This document shows, in pieces, positions 57,163-64,000 of a DNA stretch of 64,000 nt (the stretch's first letter is position 1; each line of letters opens with the position of its first letter). Where the stretch lies: NCBI RefSeq assembly GCF_008728835.1, contig NZ_CP042582.1:1-64000 (forward strand), read 5' to 3'. The translations under genes were made by a program, and so were the position numbers. Source of the DNA: Hypericibacter adhaerens. Lineage in GTDB: Bacteria; Pseudomonadota; Alphaproteobacteria; Dongiales; Dongiaceae. The notes below the pieces were generated by a model. That model did not search any database and was not told the origin of the DNA. It worked only from the letters and a program-made list of their open reading frames with translations.

Positions 57163-58716
57163 TCAAGGGCCTGCTGTCTCGCCCAGCGCGCGACGCGCGT
57201 TGGCGAGGGTCCGGTCGGGCGCGCCGCCCGCATCGACGCGGTGCCAATCCAGGGGCCCTGCCTCGTAGCTCTGCTGGCGGCGCACCACGGCAACATTGGC
57301 GTCCGAGGCATCGCGTTCCCGCCGGGCCACCCGGTTCTCGAGCAGGGTCGCCGGCGCCTCGAGCCAGAGGCCGGCGAAATCCACGCCGGCCTCGCCCGCG
57401 ATCGCCGCGATGGCGGCGCGTTCCCCGGCGCGCGCGAAGACGGCATCGGCGATCACGCTGCGGCCCGCGCGCAAGGCCTGCAGCGCCGCCTGGCCCAGGG
57501 CGGCATAGACCTGGCTCGTGACCTCGCCCCGATAGGCGCTCTCCGGCAGACGGGTCTCGGGCTCGACCCCCATGAGCCGCTTGCGGATCATGTCGCTGCG
57601 CAGCACGCGGGCACCGGGTGCCGGGGCCCAGCTTGGGGCCAGCCCATAGGCCAGCGTCGATTTGCCGGTGCCGGACAAGCCGCCGATGGCGACGAGCTTC
57701 GGCTTCGCCGGCTGCAGCAGCCGGATCGCGAGATCGAGATAGGCCTGAGATTGCGCTTTCGAGAGGGCGGCCTTCGGCGTCTCGCCCTGCCGCTCGGCGG
57801 TCGAAGCGGAGACATGGGCGCGGATCACCGCCCGCACCGCCATGAACAAGGGGAGGGCCGCCTGGCCTTCCTCGCCACCGCCGCGGTCGAGATAGCGATT
57901 GCAGACACGGTTCGCGAGCCCGCGCGCATCGCGATGCTCGAGATCCATCAGCAGGAAGGCCAGGTCATAGAGCAGGTCGATGGTGGCGAGATCTTCCGAG
58001 AACTCGATCGCGTCGAACAGCGTCGGCCTGCCTTCCCAAAGGCAGATGTTGCGCAGATGAAGATCGCCATGGCAGCGCCGCACCAGGCCGGCCTCGGCGC
58101 GGGCGTCGAGCAGCGGGCGCAGCGATCGCAGGGCCGTGTCGCAGAGCCTGTTCATCCCGTCGATCTTGCCGGGATCCAGCGTGCCCGCGGCCCGGGCCCG
58201 TTCGAGCTCGCCGAGATTGCCCGCCATCACGCGGCCGAAGCGCGCAGCGCCCCCGCTCGTCGCCGCCGGCGGGAGCGATTGGTGGAACTGCCAGATGATG
58301 TCGGCCAGATCCTGCATCAGGGCGGGCGTGAGCCGGCCCTCTTCCGCCATCCGGCCGAACAGCAGGCCCTGGTCGAAGCGCCGCATCTCGATCGCCCAGT
58401 CGAGCGTCTCGCCCGCGCCGTCGAAGCGAAGCCGTCCGTCGGCCTCGCGGGTGATCTTGCGGATCCCGAGATAGATCCCGGGTGCCGTGCGCCGGTTGAT
58501 GGCGAGCTCGGTGCGGCAGGACTGCTCGCGCAGCGCCAGGGTGGAGAAATCGAGATAGGCGAAGCGCACGGCGCGCTTGAGCTTGAAGGCTCGCTCGCCG
58601 GCGAGGAACACCGAGGCGACATGGGTGTCGATGCGCTCGACCCTTTGCCCCGGCGGCAGGCCGTAGCTCTGAGGCTCGGCGAGGAAGTCGATGACGGGCT
58701 GCTGCGGCTCGGACAT
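57163..58716 (-). CDS. aminoglycoside-phosphotransferase-like kinase fused to P-loop kinase domain
   Basis: This is a 517-aa two-domain protein. The N-terminal half is APH-like, with the Brenner-type motif LVRRCHGDLHLRNICLWEG near 210 and FDAIEFSEDLATIDLLYDLAFL. The C-terminal half is a gluconate-kinase-like P-loop domain with LVAIGGLSGTGKSTLAYGL near 337. The COG2187/COG0645 fusion is common in proteobacteria, and its substrate is unknown. It should not be read as antibiotic resistance. Confidence 0.88.
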   Translation of the reverse strand: MSEPQQPVIDFLAEPQSYGLPPGQRVERIDTHVASVFLAGERAFKLKRAVRFAYLDFSTLALREQSCRTELAINRRTAPGIYLGIRKITREADGRLRFDGAGETLDWAIEMRRFDQGLLFGRMAEEGRLTPALMQDLADIIWQFHQSLPPAATSGGAARFGRVMAGNLGELERARAAGTLDPGKIDGMNRLCDTALRSLRPLLDARAEAGLVRRCHGDLHLRNICLWEGRPTLFDAIEFSEDLATIDLLYDLAFLLMDLEHRDARGLANRVCNRYLDRGGGEEGQAALPLFMAVRAVIRAHVSASTAERQGETPKAALSKAQSQAYLDLAIRLLQPAKPKLVAIGGLSGTGKSTLAYGLAPSWAPAPGARVLRSDMIRKRLMGVEPETRLPESAYRGEVTSQVYAALGQAALQALRAGRSVIADAVFARAGERAAIAAIAGEAGVDFAGLWLEAPATLLENRVARRERDASDANVAVVRRQQSYEAGPLDWHRVDAGGAPDRTLANARRALGETAGP

Positions 58717-58823
58717 CCCCGACCTTGGCGCGGTTGAGAGAACGGAAGCGTCCCTTGCTGTCTATTGAGAGGGGATAAGGCGCGCTCTTGTCGAGCGGAA
58801 AGGAAGGAGCGGCCGGGGCCGGC

Positions 58824-59789
58824 TCAGGCGCGCTCGCGGCCGACCTCGCCTGCGGCGGCCGGCGCGGGCGCGGCCTTGGCGCCATAGAGCATATAGAGGC
58901 CCGCGCCGACGATGAGGGCGGCGCCCGCGAGCGTCGCCGCCCCCGGCACCTCGCCCCAGAAGGTGAAGCCCCAGAGGCTCGCCCAGATCAGCCCGCTATA
59001 TTCGAAGGAGGCGACCAGGTTGGCCTCGGCCAGCCGATAGGCCTGGGTCAGCAGCACCGTGCCCACGGCGGCGATGGGGCCGGTGGCGGCCATCAGCAGG
59101 AGGTCGCGGGTACCCGGCACCGTCCAGCCCCGCATCAGGAAGGCGAGGCTGGCCTGCCGCTCGCCCTCATAGGCGCCGCCGCCGAAGATGGCCGCCAGCA
59201 GCAGGGCGCCCATCAGGAAGAGCGCGTTCTGGTAGAAGGCCATCACCGGCGCGCTGTCGGTGGCGCCGAGGCGCCGGGCCATCAGCGCCGCCGAACCGTA
59301 GCAGAAGGCGGATGCGACCGGCAGGAGCGACGCCCATTCGAACAGGCCGCCGGCCGGGCGCATCATCACCACCACGCCGGCGAAGCCCACGAGCGTGGCG
59401 ATCCAGCGGCTGAGGCCGATCTTCTCGCCGAGGAACGGCCCGGCCAAGGCTGTGATGAACAGGGGGACGGTGAAATAGAGCGCCACGATGCTGGCGAGCG
59501 GCAGCGAGGGAAAGGCCAGGTAGTAGGTGGTGTAGGAGACCATCAGCATGGCGCCCCGCAGCACCAGCCATTTCAGCCGCGGCGACAGGAGCGTGCGGAT
59601 ACCGGCATCCCAATGCAGCATCGCCAGCAGGATCGGGATGCTGACCAGGCAGCGGATGGCGACCACCTCATGGACCGGATAGCTCCCGGCCACGGTCTTG
59701 ATCACTACATCCTGGAAGGAAAAGACGAAGATTCCCGCGCACAGCGTCGCGACGGCCTTGAGCGAACGGCGATCGCGCAGTTGCGGCAA
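58824..59789 (-). CDS. EamA/DMT-family transporter
   Basis: This is a 321-aa ten-helix exporter with two EamA repeats (LCAGIFVFSFQDVVIKTVAG and FCYGSAALMARRLGATDSAP). Starting at the TTG at 59789 is supported by GGGGAGAG 7 bases upstream. The open frame to 59933 would add 48 residues, partly encoded by a C-rich repeat. The substrate is unknown. Confidence 0.87.
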   Translation of the reverse strand: MPQLRDRRSLKAVATLCAGIFVFSFQDVVIKTVAGSYPVHEVVAIRCLVSIPILLAMLHWDAGIRTLLSPRLKWLVLRGAMLMVSYTTYYLAFPSLPLASIVALYFTVPLFITALAGPFLGEKIGLSRWIATLVGFAGVVVMMRPAGGLFEWASLLPVASAFCYGSAALMARRLGATDSAPVMAFYQNALFLMGALLLAAIFGGGAYEGERQASLAFLMRGWTVPGTRDLLLMAATGPIAAVGTVLLTQAYRLAEANLVASFEYSGLIWASLWGFTFWGEVPGAATLAGAALIVGAGLYMLYGAKAAPAPAAAGEVGRERA

Positions 59790-59904
59790 AGGAAATCTCT
59801 CCCCAGGGAACGATCGGGATGCGGCACCGGCAGGACGGGCGCCGACGCCGCTCGAATCACGCGGCGGGAGACTAACAGATCGGACAGGATTTGCGGGAGG
59901 TGCT

Positions 59905-59968
59905 CGGAGGGAGGGGGCAGCCCCCTCCTTCATCCTCCCCCGCGTCGCGGGGGAGGAGACCGATAAGA
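59905..59968. repeat. C-rich intergenic repeat, copy 5
   Basis: It consists of GGAGGGAGGGGGCAGCCCCCTCC followed by CCTCCCCC-gcgtc-GGGGGAGG. It is two inverted units back to back without the usual spacer. It lies between the EamA gene and the Rieske oxygenase stop codon. Confidence 0.6.
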
Positions 59969-59971
59969 AAG

Positions 59972-61177
59972 CTACGCCGCCGCTTGCTCGGTCAGCATCG
60001 CGGTGTTGCGGGCGGCGAGGCTGCCGGGGGACGGGGCCTCCGGCAGGGTCACGACCGGGCAGGCGGCGCGCAGGCGGTCATGGAAATCCCGGATCGCATG
60101 CTCATAGTCCGAGAGCGGGCCAGGCTCGTAGCCGTTGGAGCGCAGGCCCATCTGCACCCGCTCGCTCAGGTCCCGGTCCTCATGGCCGACCTGCCGGTTG
60201 ATCCGCGCATTGAGATAGCGCAGCAGCTTCGCCTCGCGCCTGGCGTCGGGCCGGCTGAAGACCGGGAAGCGCATGAGGCAGGTCTCGGCCGACTTCGGCA
60301 GGATCTGGAAGATGTCCATGCTGTCGGGATAGATGTCGATGCCGATATTGGGCGCCATCGAGAAGAACAGCCAGGTGCGGCGGTTCTTCTCCGGCAGGTC
60401 GGTCAGCACCTCGGGCGCCAGCTGCTGGTAGAGCCGCTCGCTCCAGACCGGCGACAGGCGATCCCTGAGCACGCTCTCGCTCACGGCCACGCCATGCTCG
60501 TTGATCTCGCCCATGAGATCGTTGTCGAGCATGCGGTGATAGCCCGGATGGCCGACCGGCACATGGTAGTTCTCGAGATTGTTGTCGACCGCGACCTTCC
60601 AGTTGCAGTTCCAGCTGCCGGTCCAGAGCTGGTTGACCGGCTCCATCTCCTCGATCCGGTAGGGACGCACCAGCTCGATGAAGTCCTTGAACATCAGGGC
60701 CAGGCTGGGGCCGCCGGGAATGAGCCGCACGAAGACGAGGCCGAGGATGATCTCCATCTCGACGGGCTTCAGGCCGAAATCGGCCTTCTTCATGCCGGGG
60801 AAGGTCTGCTCGGAAGGCACGCCCACGAGCCTGCCGTCGAGCGCATAGGACCAGCCGTGATAGGGGCACTTGACGCGGCCCTTGCAGCTGCCCTCGCCGT
60901 CCAGGAGCTTGGCGCCGCGGTGCCGGCAGACGTTCGAGAAGGCGCGCAGCTCGCCATCCTTGCCGCGCATGACCACGACGGAATCGCGCATCATGTCGAG
61001 CGTGGCGAAATCGCCCGGCTGCTTCAGCTGGTTCACATGGCAGACGAACTGCCAGGAGGGCAGGATCACGCGCTCGTACTCGAGCTGCGTCAGCTCCTGG
61101 TTGAAATAGGTCCAGGCCGGCAGGCCGTAACTCAACGAACCGCCCTCGGTCAGCGCAATCGGGGTCTGTTCGTTCAT
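59972..61177 (-). CDS. Rieske non-heme iron oxygenase, alpha subunit
   Basis: This is a 401-aa ring-hydroxylating-type oxygenase. The Rieske [2Fe-2S] ligands are C-x-H in VCRHRGAKLL and C-x2-H in VKCPYHGWSY. The mononuclear iron ligands are the two His of NYHVPVGHPGYH near 205 and an Asp further on. The ATG of MNEQTPIAL is chosen for its AGGAGA site. The TetR/BetI-like gene just upstream suggests a quaternary-amine or carnitine-type substrate, by inference only. No reductase gene is seen. Confidence 0.9.
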   Translation of the reverse strand: MNEQTPIALTEGGSLSYGLPAWTYFNQELTQLEYERVILPSWQFVCHVNQLKQPGDFATLDMMRDSVVVMRGKDGELRAFSNVCRHRGAKLLDGEGSCKGRVKCPYHGWSYALDGRLVGVPSEQTFPGMKKADFGLKPVEMEIILGLVFVRLIPGGPSLALMFKDFIELVRPYRIEEMEPVNQLWTGSWNCNWKVAVDNNLENYHVPVGHPGYHRMLDNDLMGEINEHGVAVSESVLRDRLSPVWSERLYQQLAPEVLTDLPEKNRRTWLFFSMAPNIGIDIYPDSMDIFQILPKSAETCLMRFPVFSRPDARREAKLLRYLNARINRQVGHEDRDLSERVQMGLRSNGYEPGPLSDYEHAIRDFHDRLRAACPVVTLPEAPSPGSLAARNTAMLTEQAAA

Positions 61178-61217
61178 GGCGTTCTCCTGTCGGTTCTGGG
61201 TGATCGGGGTCATGTCG

Positions 61218-61880
61218 CTATCCTTTGGGCGTATCGGTCGGTCGGCGTTGGCGGGCGAAGGCCTCCGGGAACGAGCCCGCGAGATAATTGAGGGCGGTGC
61301 GCTGGGCTAAGCCGCGGTCGAAGGCGGCGCCTTCGACCATGATCTCCTGCCAGAGATATTCGAGGACGCCGATGAAGCCGGTGGCGACCGCCTCGGCATC
61401 GAGATGCTCGTGGCCGCCGCGTCGGATCAGCTCGCCCATGATCCGCACCATGTCCTCGTGGTAGCGGGTGTCGATGGGGCCGACCCGCTCGAGATAGGTG
61501 CTGCGCGATCCGGCCTCGCCCCAGAAGGCGTACCAGACCGAGACCTTGTCCGGCGCCGAGACGGCGGGATCGAACATGGTGGCGATCAGCCGCGTCAGCG
61601 CCTCGACCGGGTCCTCGGCCGCGCCTTCGAGCGCCCGGGCGCGGGCTCGCTCGAACTCGTTGGCCAGATGGTCGAGCACCTCGACCAGCAGCGCCTCCTT
61701 GCGCTTGAAGTGAAGGATCACGGTGCCCGGGGCGACCTTGGCCGCGAGCGCCACGCGCTCGACCGTGGTGCCCGACAGGCTCTGGCGCGCGATCACGCCC
61801 ACCGTCGCCTCGAGGATGACGGCGCGGGTGGCGGCCCCGCTCTGGGGCGACGTCCGGATCAGGCGGGCCGCTTCGGCCAT
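61218..61880 (-). CDS. TetR-family regulator (BetI-like)
   Basis: This is a 220-aa repressor. The N-terminal helix-turn-helix is SLSGTTVERVALAAKVAPGTVILHF, followed by KRKEALLVEVLDHLANEF. The C-terminal ligand domain contains VSVWYAFWGEA, as in BetI-type regulators. It is upstream of the Rieske gene by 40 bases, forming one operon. A perfect 14-base palindrome 52 bases upstream of its ATG is the probable operator. Confidence 0.9.
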   Translation of the reverse strand: MAEAARLIRTSPQSGAATRAVILEATVGVIARQSLSGTTVERVALAAKVAPGTVILHFKRKEALLVEVLDHLANEFERARARALEGAAEDPVEALTRLIATMFDPAVSAPDKVSVWYAFWGEAGSRSTYLERVGPIDTRYHEDMVRIMGELIRRGGHEHLDAEAVATGFIGVLEYLWQEIMVEGAAFDRGLAQRTALNYLAGSFPEAFARQRRPTDTPKG

Positions 61881-61931
61881 GGGACCGAAATCCTTCTCTT
61901 TTGTTTCAGTTTCAATAGGATAATACTACTG

Positions 61932-61945
61932 AATGAATATTCATT
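61932..61945. promoter_or_regulatory. TetR-type operator palindrome
   Basis: AATGAATATTCATT is perfectly self-complementary and AT-rich, in the spacer between the divergent TetR/BetI-like gene (start 61880) and the EEP phosphatase gene (start 62070). It could control either or both. Confidence 0.65.
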
Positions 61946-62069
61946 TACAGGCCCCAGGCGGCCGTGTCAAGCTCGGCTCCGGAAATCCAGCCGGTTCCGG
62001 GGCTTACCGGCAGGGTGGCGGAGGCCGCCCCGGCCTGATCGGGGACGGGACCCAAAAAAGGAGGGGATG

Positions 62070-63560
62070 ATGGGAACGGGAACGAGGGGCTTGCGGAGGT
62101 TCGCACTGCTGGCGCTGGCCATGCTCGCGATGGCTGTCGCGCGGCCGCTCCATGCGGAAGAGCCGGCGATCGATCTGCGCGTCATGACCTTCAACATCTG
62201 GTATGGCGGCGCCCAGGTCGATGCTGGGCAGGTGGTGGAGGCGATCCGGGCGGCCAAGGCCGACATCGTCGGGCTGCAGGAGCCGGACGGCACCTCGCGG
62301 GCCATCGCCGATGCGCTCGGCTGGCCCTATGCGGATGAGCGGCGCCACATCATCTCGCGCTATCCGCTGTTCGCGCCACCCGGCGATCCGCTGTACACCT
62401 GGGTCGAGCCGCTGCCCGGCCGCATCGTCGCGGTCGCCAACCTGCATCTGCCCGCGACACCCTATGGACCCGAGGCGGTGCGCGACGGCGAGGATCTGGC
62501 GGCGGTGCTGCAATTGGAGACCGATACGCGCCTGCCGGCGATCCAGCCCTATCTCGAGGCGCTGCCGAAGGTGGCGCAAGGCGGCGTGCCGGTGTTCCTC
62601 ACCGGCGACTTCAACTCGCCCTCGCATCTCGACTGGACCGACGCGGTGGCCAAGGCGCGGCCCCAGGTGAAATATGCGGTCGAATGGCCGGTCAGCAAGG
62701 CGATCGCCGATGCGGGCCTGCGCGATTCCTATCGCGAGGCCCATCCCGATCCGGTCGCGCGCGCAGGGCTGACCTGGACCGCCGGCTATCCCCATCCCTG
62801 GGTCAAGGCGAACGAGACCTTCGACCGCATCGATCTGGTCTGGAGCGCCGGGCCCGCGACCGTGACGGCGAGCGAGGTCGTCGGCGAGGAGGGCGGCCCC
62901 GATGTCGACATCGCGGTGACGCCCTGGCCGTCCGACCACCGCGCGGTGGTCTCGACCTTCCATGTCGTCCCCGCCGTGGCGCCCGCGATGGTCGGCGTCG
63001 ACCGCTATGTCGTGAAGCAGGGCGACGATTTCATCCTGCGTTTCGGCATCGGAACCCTCGAGGATGCGCGCATCTCGGTCGTGCCCAAGGGCGGCGATCC
63101 GGCGAAGAACGCGGTCGCGACCATGGCCACGGGCGATGCCAGCGACCGGCCCTCGATCAAGCTCGCCTCGAGCTTCATGAAGGCCGGCGCCTACGACGCC
63201 GTGCTGTCGGACGCGGACGGCAAGGAGCTCGCGCGCACGGGCTTCTGGGTGCAGGCGCGCGACGCAGCGCCCTTGGTCGTGGTGAAGAAGTCCAGCTACA
63301 AGCCCGGCCAGACCGTCGAGGTCTCCTGGCGCAACGCGCCCGCGCTCAAGCTCGACTGGGTCGCGATCTATCACGCGGGCGATCCCGACATCTACAACTA
63401 CATCGCCTATATCTATACGGGCGCCACGGTCGAAGGCTCGGGCGCCCTCGACAAGGACACGATCGGGGCCGATCTCGAGCCGGGCAATTACGAGATCCGC
63501 CTGCTGCGCGACGATTCCTACGTGCTGCTGGCGAAGGCGCCCTTCACGGTGAGGCCCTGA
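62070..63560 (+). CDS. secreted endonuclease/exonuclease/phosphatase (EEP) family protein
   Basis: This is a 496-aa exported protein with a signal peptide (RRFALLALAMLAMAVARPLHA). An EEP domain follows with MTFNIWYGG near 38, a metal Glu in GLQEPDG, TGDFNSPSHLDW near 178, FDRIDLVWSAG near 250 and the catalytic WPSDHRAVV near 288. A C-terminal beta-sandwich module of about 190 residues follows (YNYIAYIYTGATVEGSG), probably for binding. The second ATG is preferred because AAGGAGG is 5 bases before it. DNA, phosphoinositide or phosphoester substrates are all possible. Confidence 0.88.
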   Translation: MGTGTRGLRRFALLALAMLAMAVARPLHAEEPAIDLRVMTFNIWYGGAQVDAGQVVEAIRAAKADIVGLQEPDGTSRAIADALGWPYADERRHIISRYPLFAPPGDPLYTWVEPLPGRIVAVANLHLPATPYGPEAVRDGEDLAAVLQLETDTRLPAIQPYLEALPKVAQGGVPVFLTGDFNSPSHLDWTDAVAKARPQVKYAVEWPVSKAIADAGLRDSYREAHPDPVARAGLTWTAGYPHPWVKANETFDRIDLVWSAGPATVTASEVVGEEGGPDVDIAVTPWPSDHRAVVSTFHVVPAVAPAMVGVDRYVVKQGDDFILRFGIGTLEDARISVVPKGGDPAKNAVATMATGDASDRPSIKLASSFMKAGAYDAVLSDADGKELARTGFWVQARDAAPLVVVKKSSYKPGQTVEVSWRNAPALKLDWVAIYHAGDPDIYNYIAYIYTGATVEGSGALDKDTIGADLEPGNYEIRLLRDDSYVLLAKAPFTVRP

Positions 63561-63577
63561 CGCGGGCACGGCGAACT

Positions 63578-63642
63578 TCTCTCCCTCTCTCGCTCCGGCA
63601 CGCTTATGCTGGCGCGGCCCCCGCGAGCGAGAGAGGGAGAGA
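63578..63642. promoter_or_regulatory. 18-bp inverted repeat overlapping the cupin ribosome-binding site
   Basis: Arms of 18 perfectly complementary bases (63578-63595 and 63625-63642) flank a 29-base loop. The right arm includes AGGGAGA, the ribosome-binding site of the cupin gene starting at 63646. Folding would hide that site. It could also terminate the upstream EEP gene. Confidence 0.7.
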
Positions 63643-63645
63643 TCC

Positions 63646-64000
63646 ATGAGCAAGATCGATCTGGCGTCGGTGCCGCGTCATGAAGGATCCGGCTATCCGC
63701 CGCCCTATGACGCGCCCTGCCGCCACCGCGTCCGCCAGGCGCTGGGCGACGCGGCGGGCCTGACCCATTTCGGCGTCAACCTGCTGCGGCTGCCGCCGGG
63801 CAGCTGGTCGAGCCTGCGGCACTGGCATTCGGCGGAGGACGAGTTCCTCTGGGTCCTCGAGGGCGAGCTCGTGCTCGTCACCGAGGGGCGCGAGCAGGTC
63901 CTGCGGCCGGGCGATTGCGCGGGCTTCAAGGCGGGCGTCGCCGACGGGCACCACCTGCAGAATCGCTCGGACCGTCCGGCCCTCGTTCTCGAGGTCGGAA
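63646..64000 (+). CDS. cupin-domain protein (partial, cut by window end)
   Basis: Only the first 118 codons are present. The segment LRLPPGSWSSLRHWHSAEDEFLWVLEGELVLV contains the cupin metal motif H-x-H and a downstream E, and VLRPGDCAGFKAGVADGHHLQNRSDRPALV the second motif with a His. It resembles small single-cupin proteins. AGGGAGAGATCC-ATG gives a strong start. The function is unknown, and the rest lies beyond position 64000. Confidence 0.8.
   Translation, partial: MSKIDLASVPRHEGSGYPPPYDAPCRHRVRQALGDAAGLTHFGVNLLRLPPGSWSSLRHWHSAEDEFLWVLEGELVLVTEGREQVLRPGDCAGFKAGVADGHHLQNRSDRPALVLEVG

Noticed and set aside
57163-58716. Aminoglycoside resistance gene
   Set aside because: The APH-like domain is fused to a P-loop kinase of a widespread housekeeping family; there is no specific resemblance to resistance enzymes.

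Overview
The window is high-GC DNA packed with genes on both strands. It opens exactly at the dnaA start codon and continues dnaA-dnaN-recF-gyrB, so position 1 is probably the numbering origin of a finished chromosome. Several features point to an alphaproteobacterium, most likely Rhodospirillales-like. These are a RegB/RegA pair, an MmcB-type repair protein, a CtrA-type TTAA-N7-TTAA site, an FNR/FixK-type TTGA-N6-TCAA site, a bacterial transglutaminase-like cysteine protease, and GC-rich intergenic palindromes. The order-level placement is inference. I see no rRNA, tRNA, CRISPR array, prophage or insertion sequence.

Layout. (1) 1-6689: replication block dnaA, dnaN, recF, gyrB. (2) 6785-12110: a LysR regulator followed by a polar amino-acid-type ABC importer (binding protein, permease, ATPase). 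An arginine-deiminase/DDAH-fold hydrolase and a metallo-beta-lactamase-fold hydrolase are embedded in it, which suggests uptake and hydrolysis of a guanidino compound. (3) 12205-19602: an MFS exporter, then a ribose-type sugar ABC importer (binding protein, double ATPase, two permeases joined by ATGA overlaps) and a Gfo/Idh/MocA oxidoreductase. (4) 19639-23548: GNAT acetyltransferases and a TPR-GT41 (SPINDLY/OGT-like) protein. (5) 23658-33744: a class A PBP, a secreted beta/gamma-crystallin-like protein, a Bcr/CflA exporter, a VOC protein, a YgjP-like metallopeptidase, an AraC-MGMT protein, an EamA exporter, a YcgN-like protein and two secreted proteins. (6) 34048-36831: cobalamin nucleotide-loop genes (CobC-like, cobS, cobT). 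(7) 37081-43223: a YcaQ-type glycosylase, an ABC-2 exporter and RegB/RegA.

(8) 43360-49567 is the most unusual stretch. It contains a degenerate EAL protein, a LapG-like protease, a divergent promoter region with an exact CtrA-type box, a membrane PAS sensor with a degenerate HD-GYP domain, an overlapping PPP-type phosphatase and a UDP-glucuronate decarboxylase. It reads as a possible c-di-GMP-linked surface or envelope control module. (9) 49610-55936: small metabolic enzymes, a MarR-GNAT fusion with a near-perfect operator, mtgA, mmcB, and a microaerobic/dormancy-looking group around an FNR-type box (phosphoribosyltransferase, small protein, ribosome hibernation factor). (10) 55988-64000: a PKHD-type hydroxylase, cytochrome c, an APH-kinase fusion, an EamA exporter, a TetR-Rieske oxygenase operon, a secreted EEP phosphatase and a truncated cupin.

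Intergenic spaces carry at least two families of palindromic repeats. One is a C-rich composite near 27510, 31380, 33912, 36881 and 59905, and the other is a set of GAAA-loop hairpins near 38345. One C-rich copy supplies the C-terminal codons and stop of a gene.
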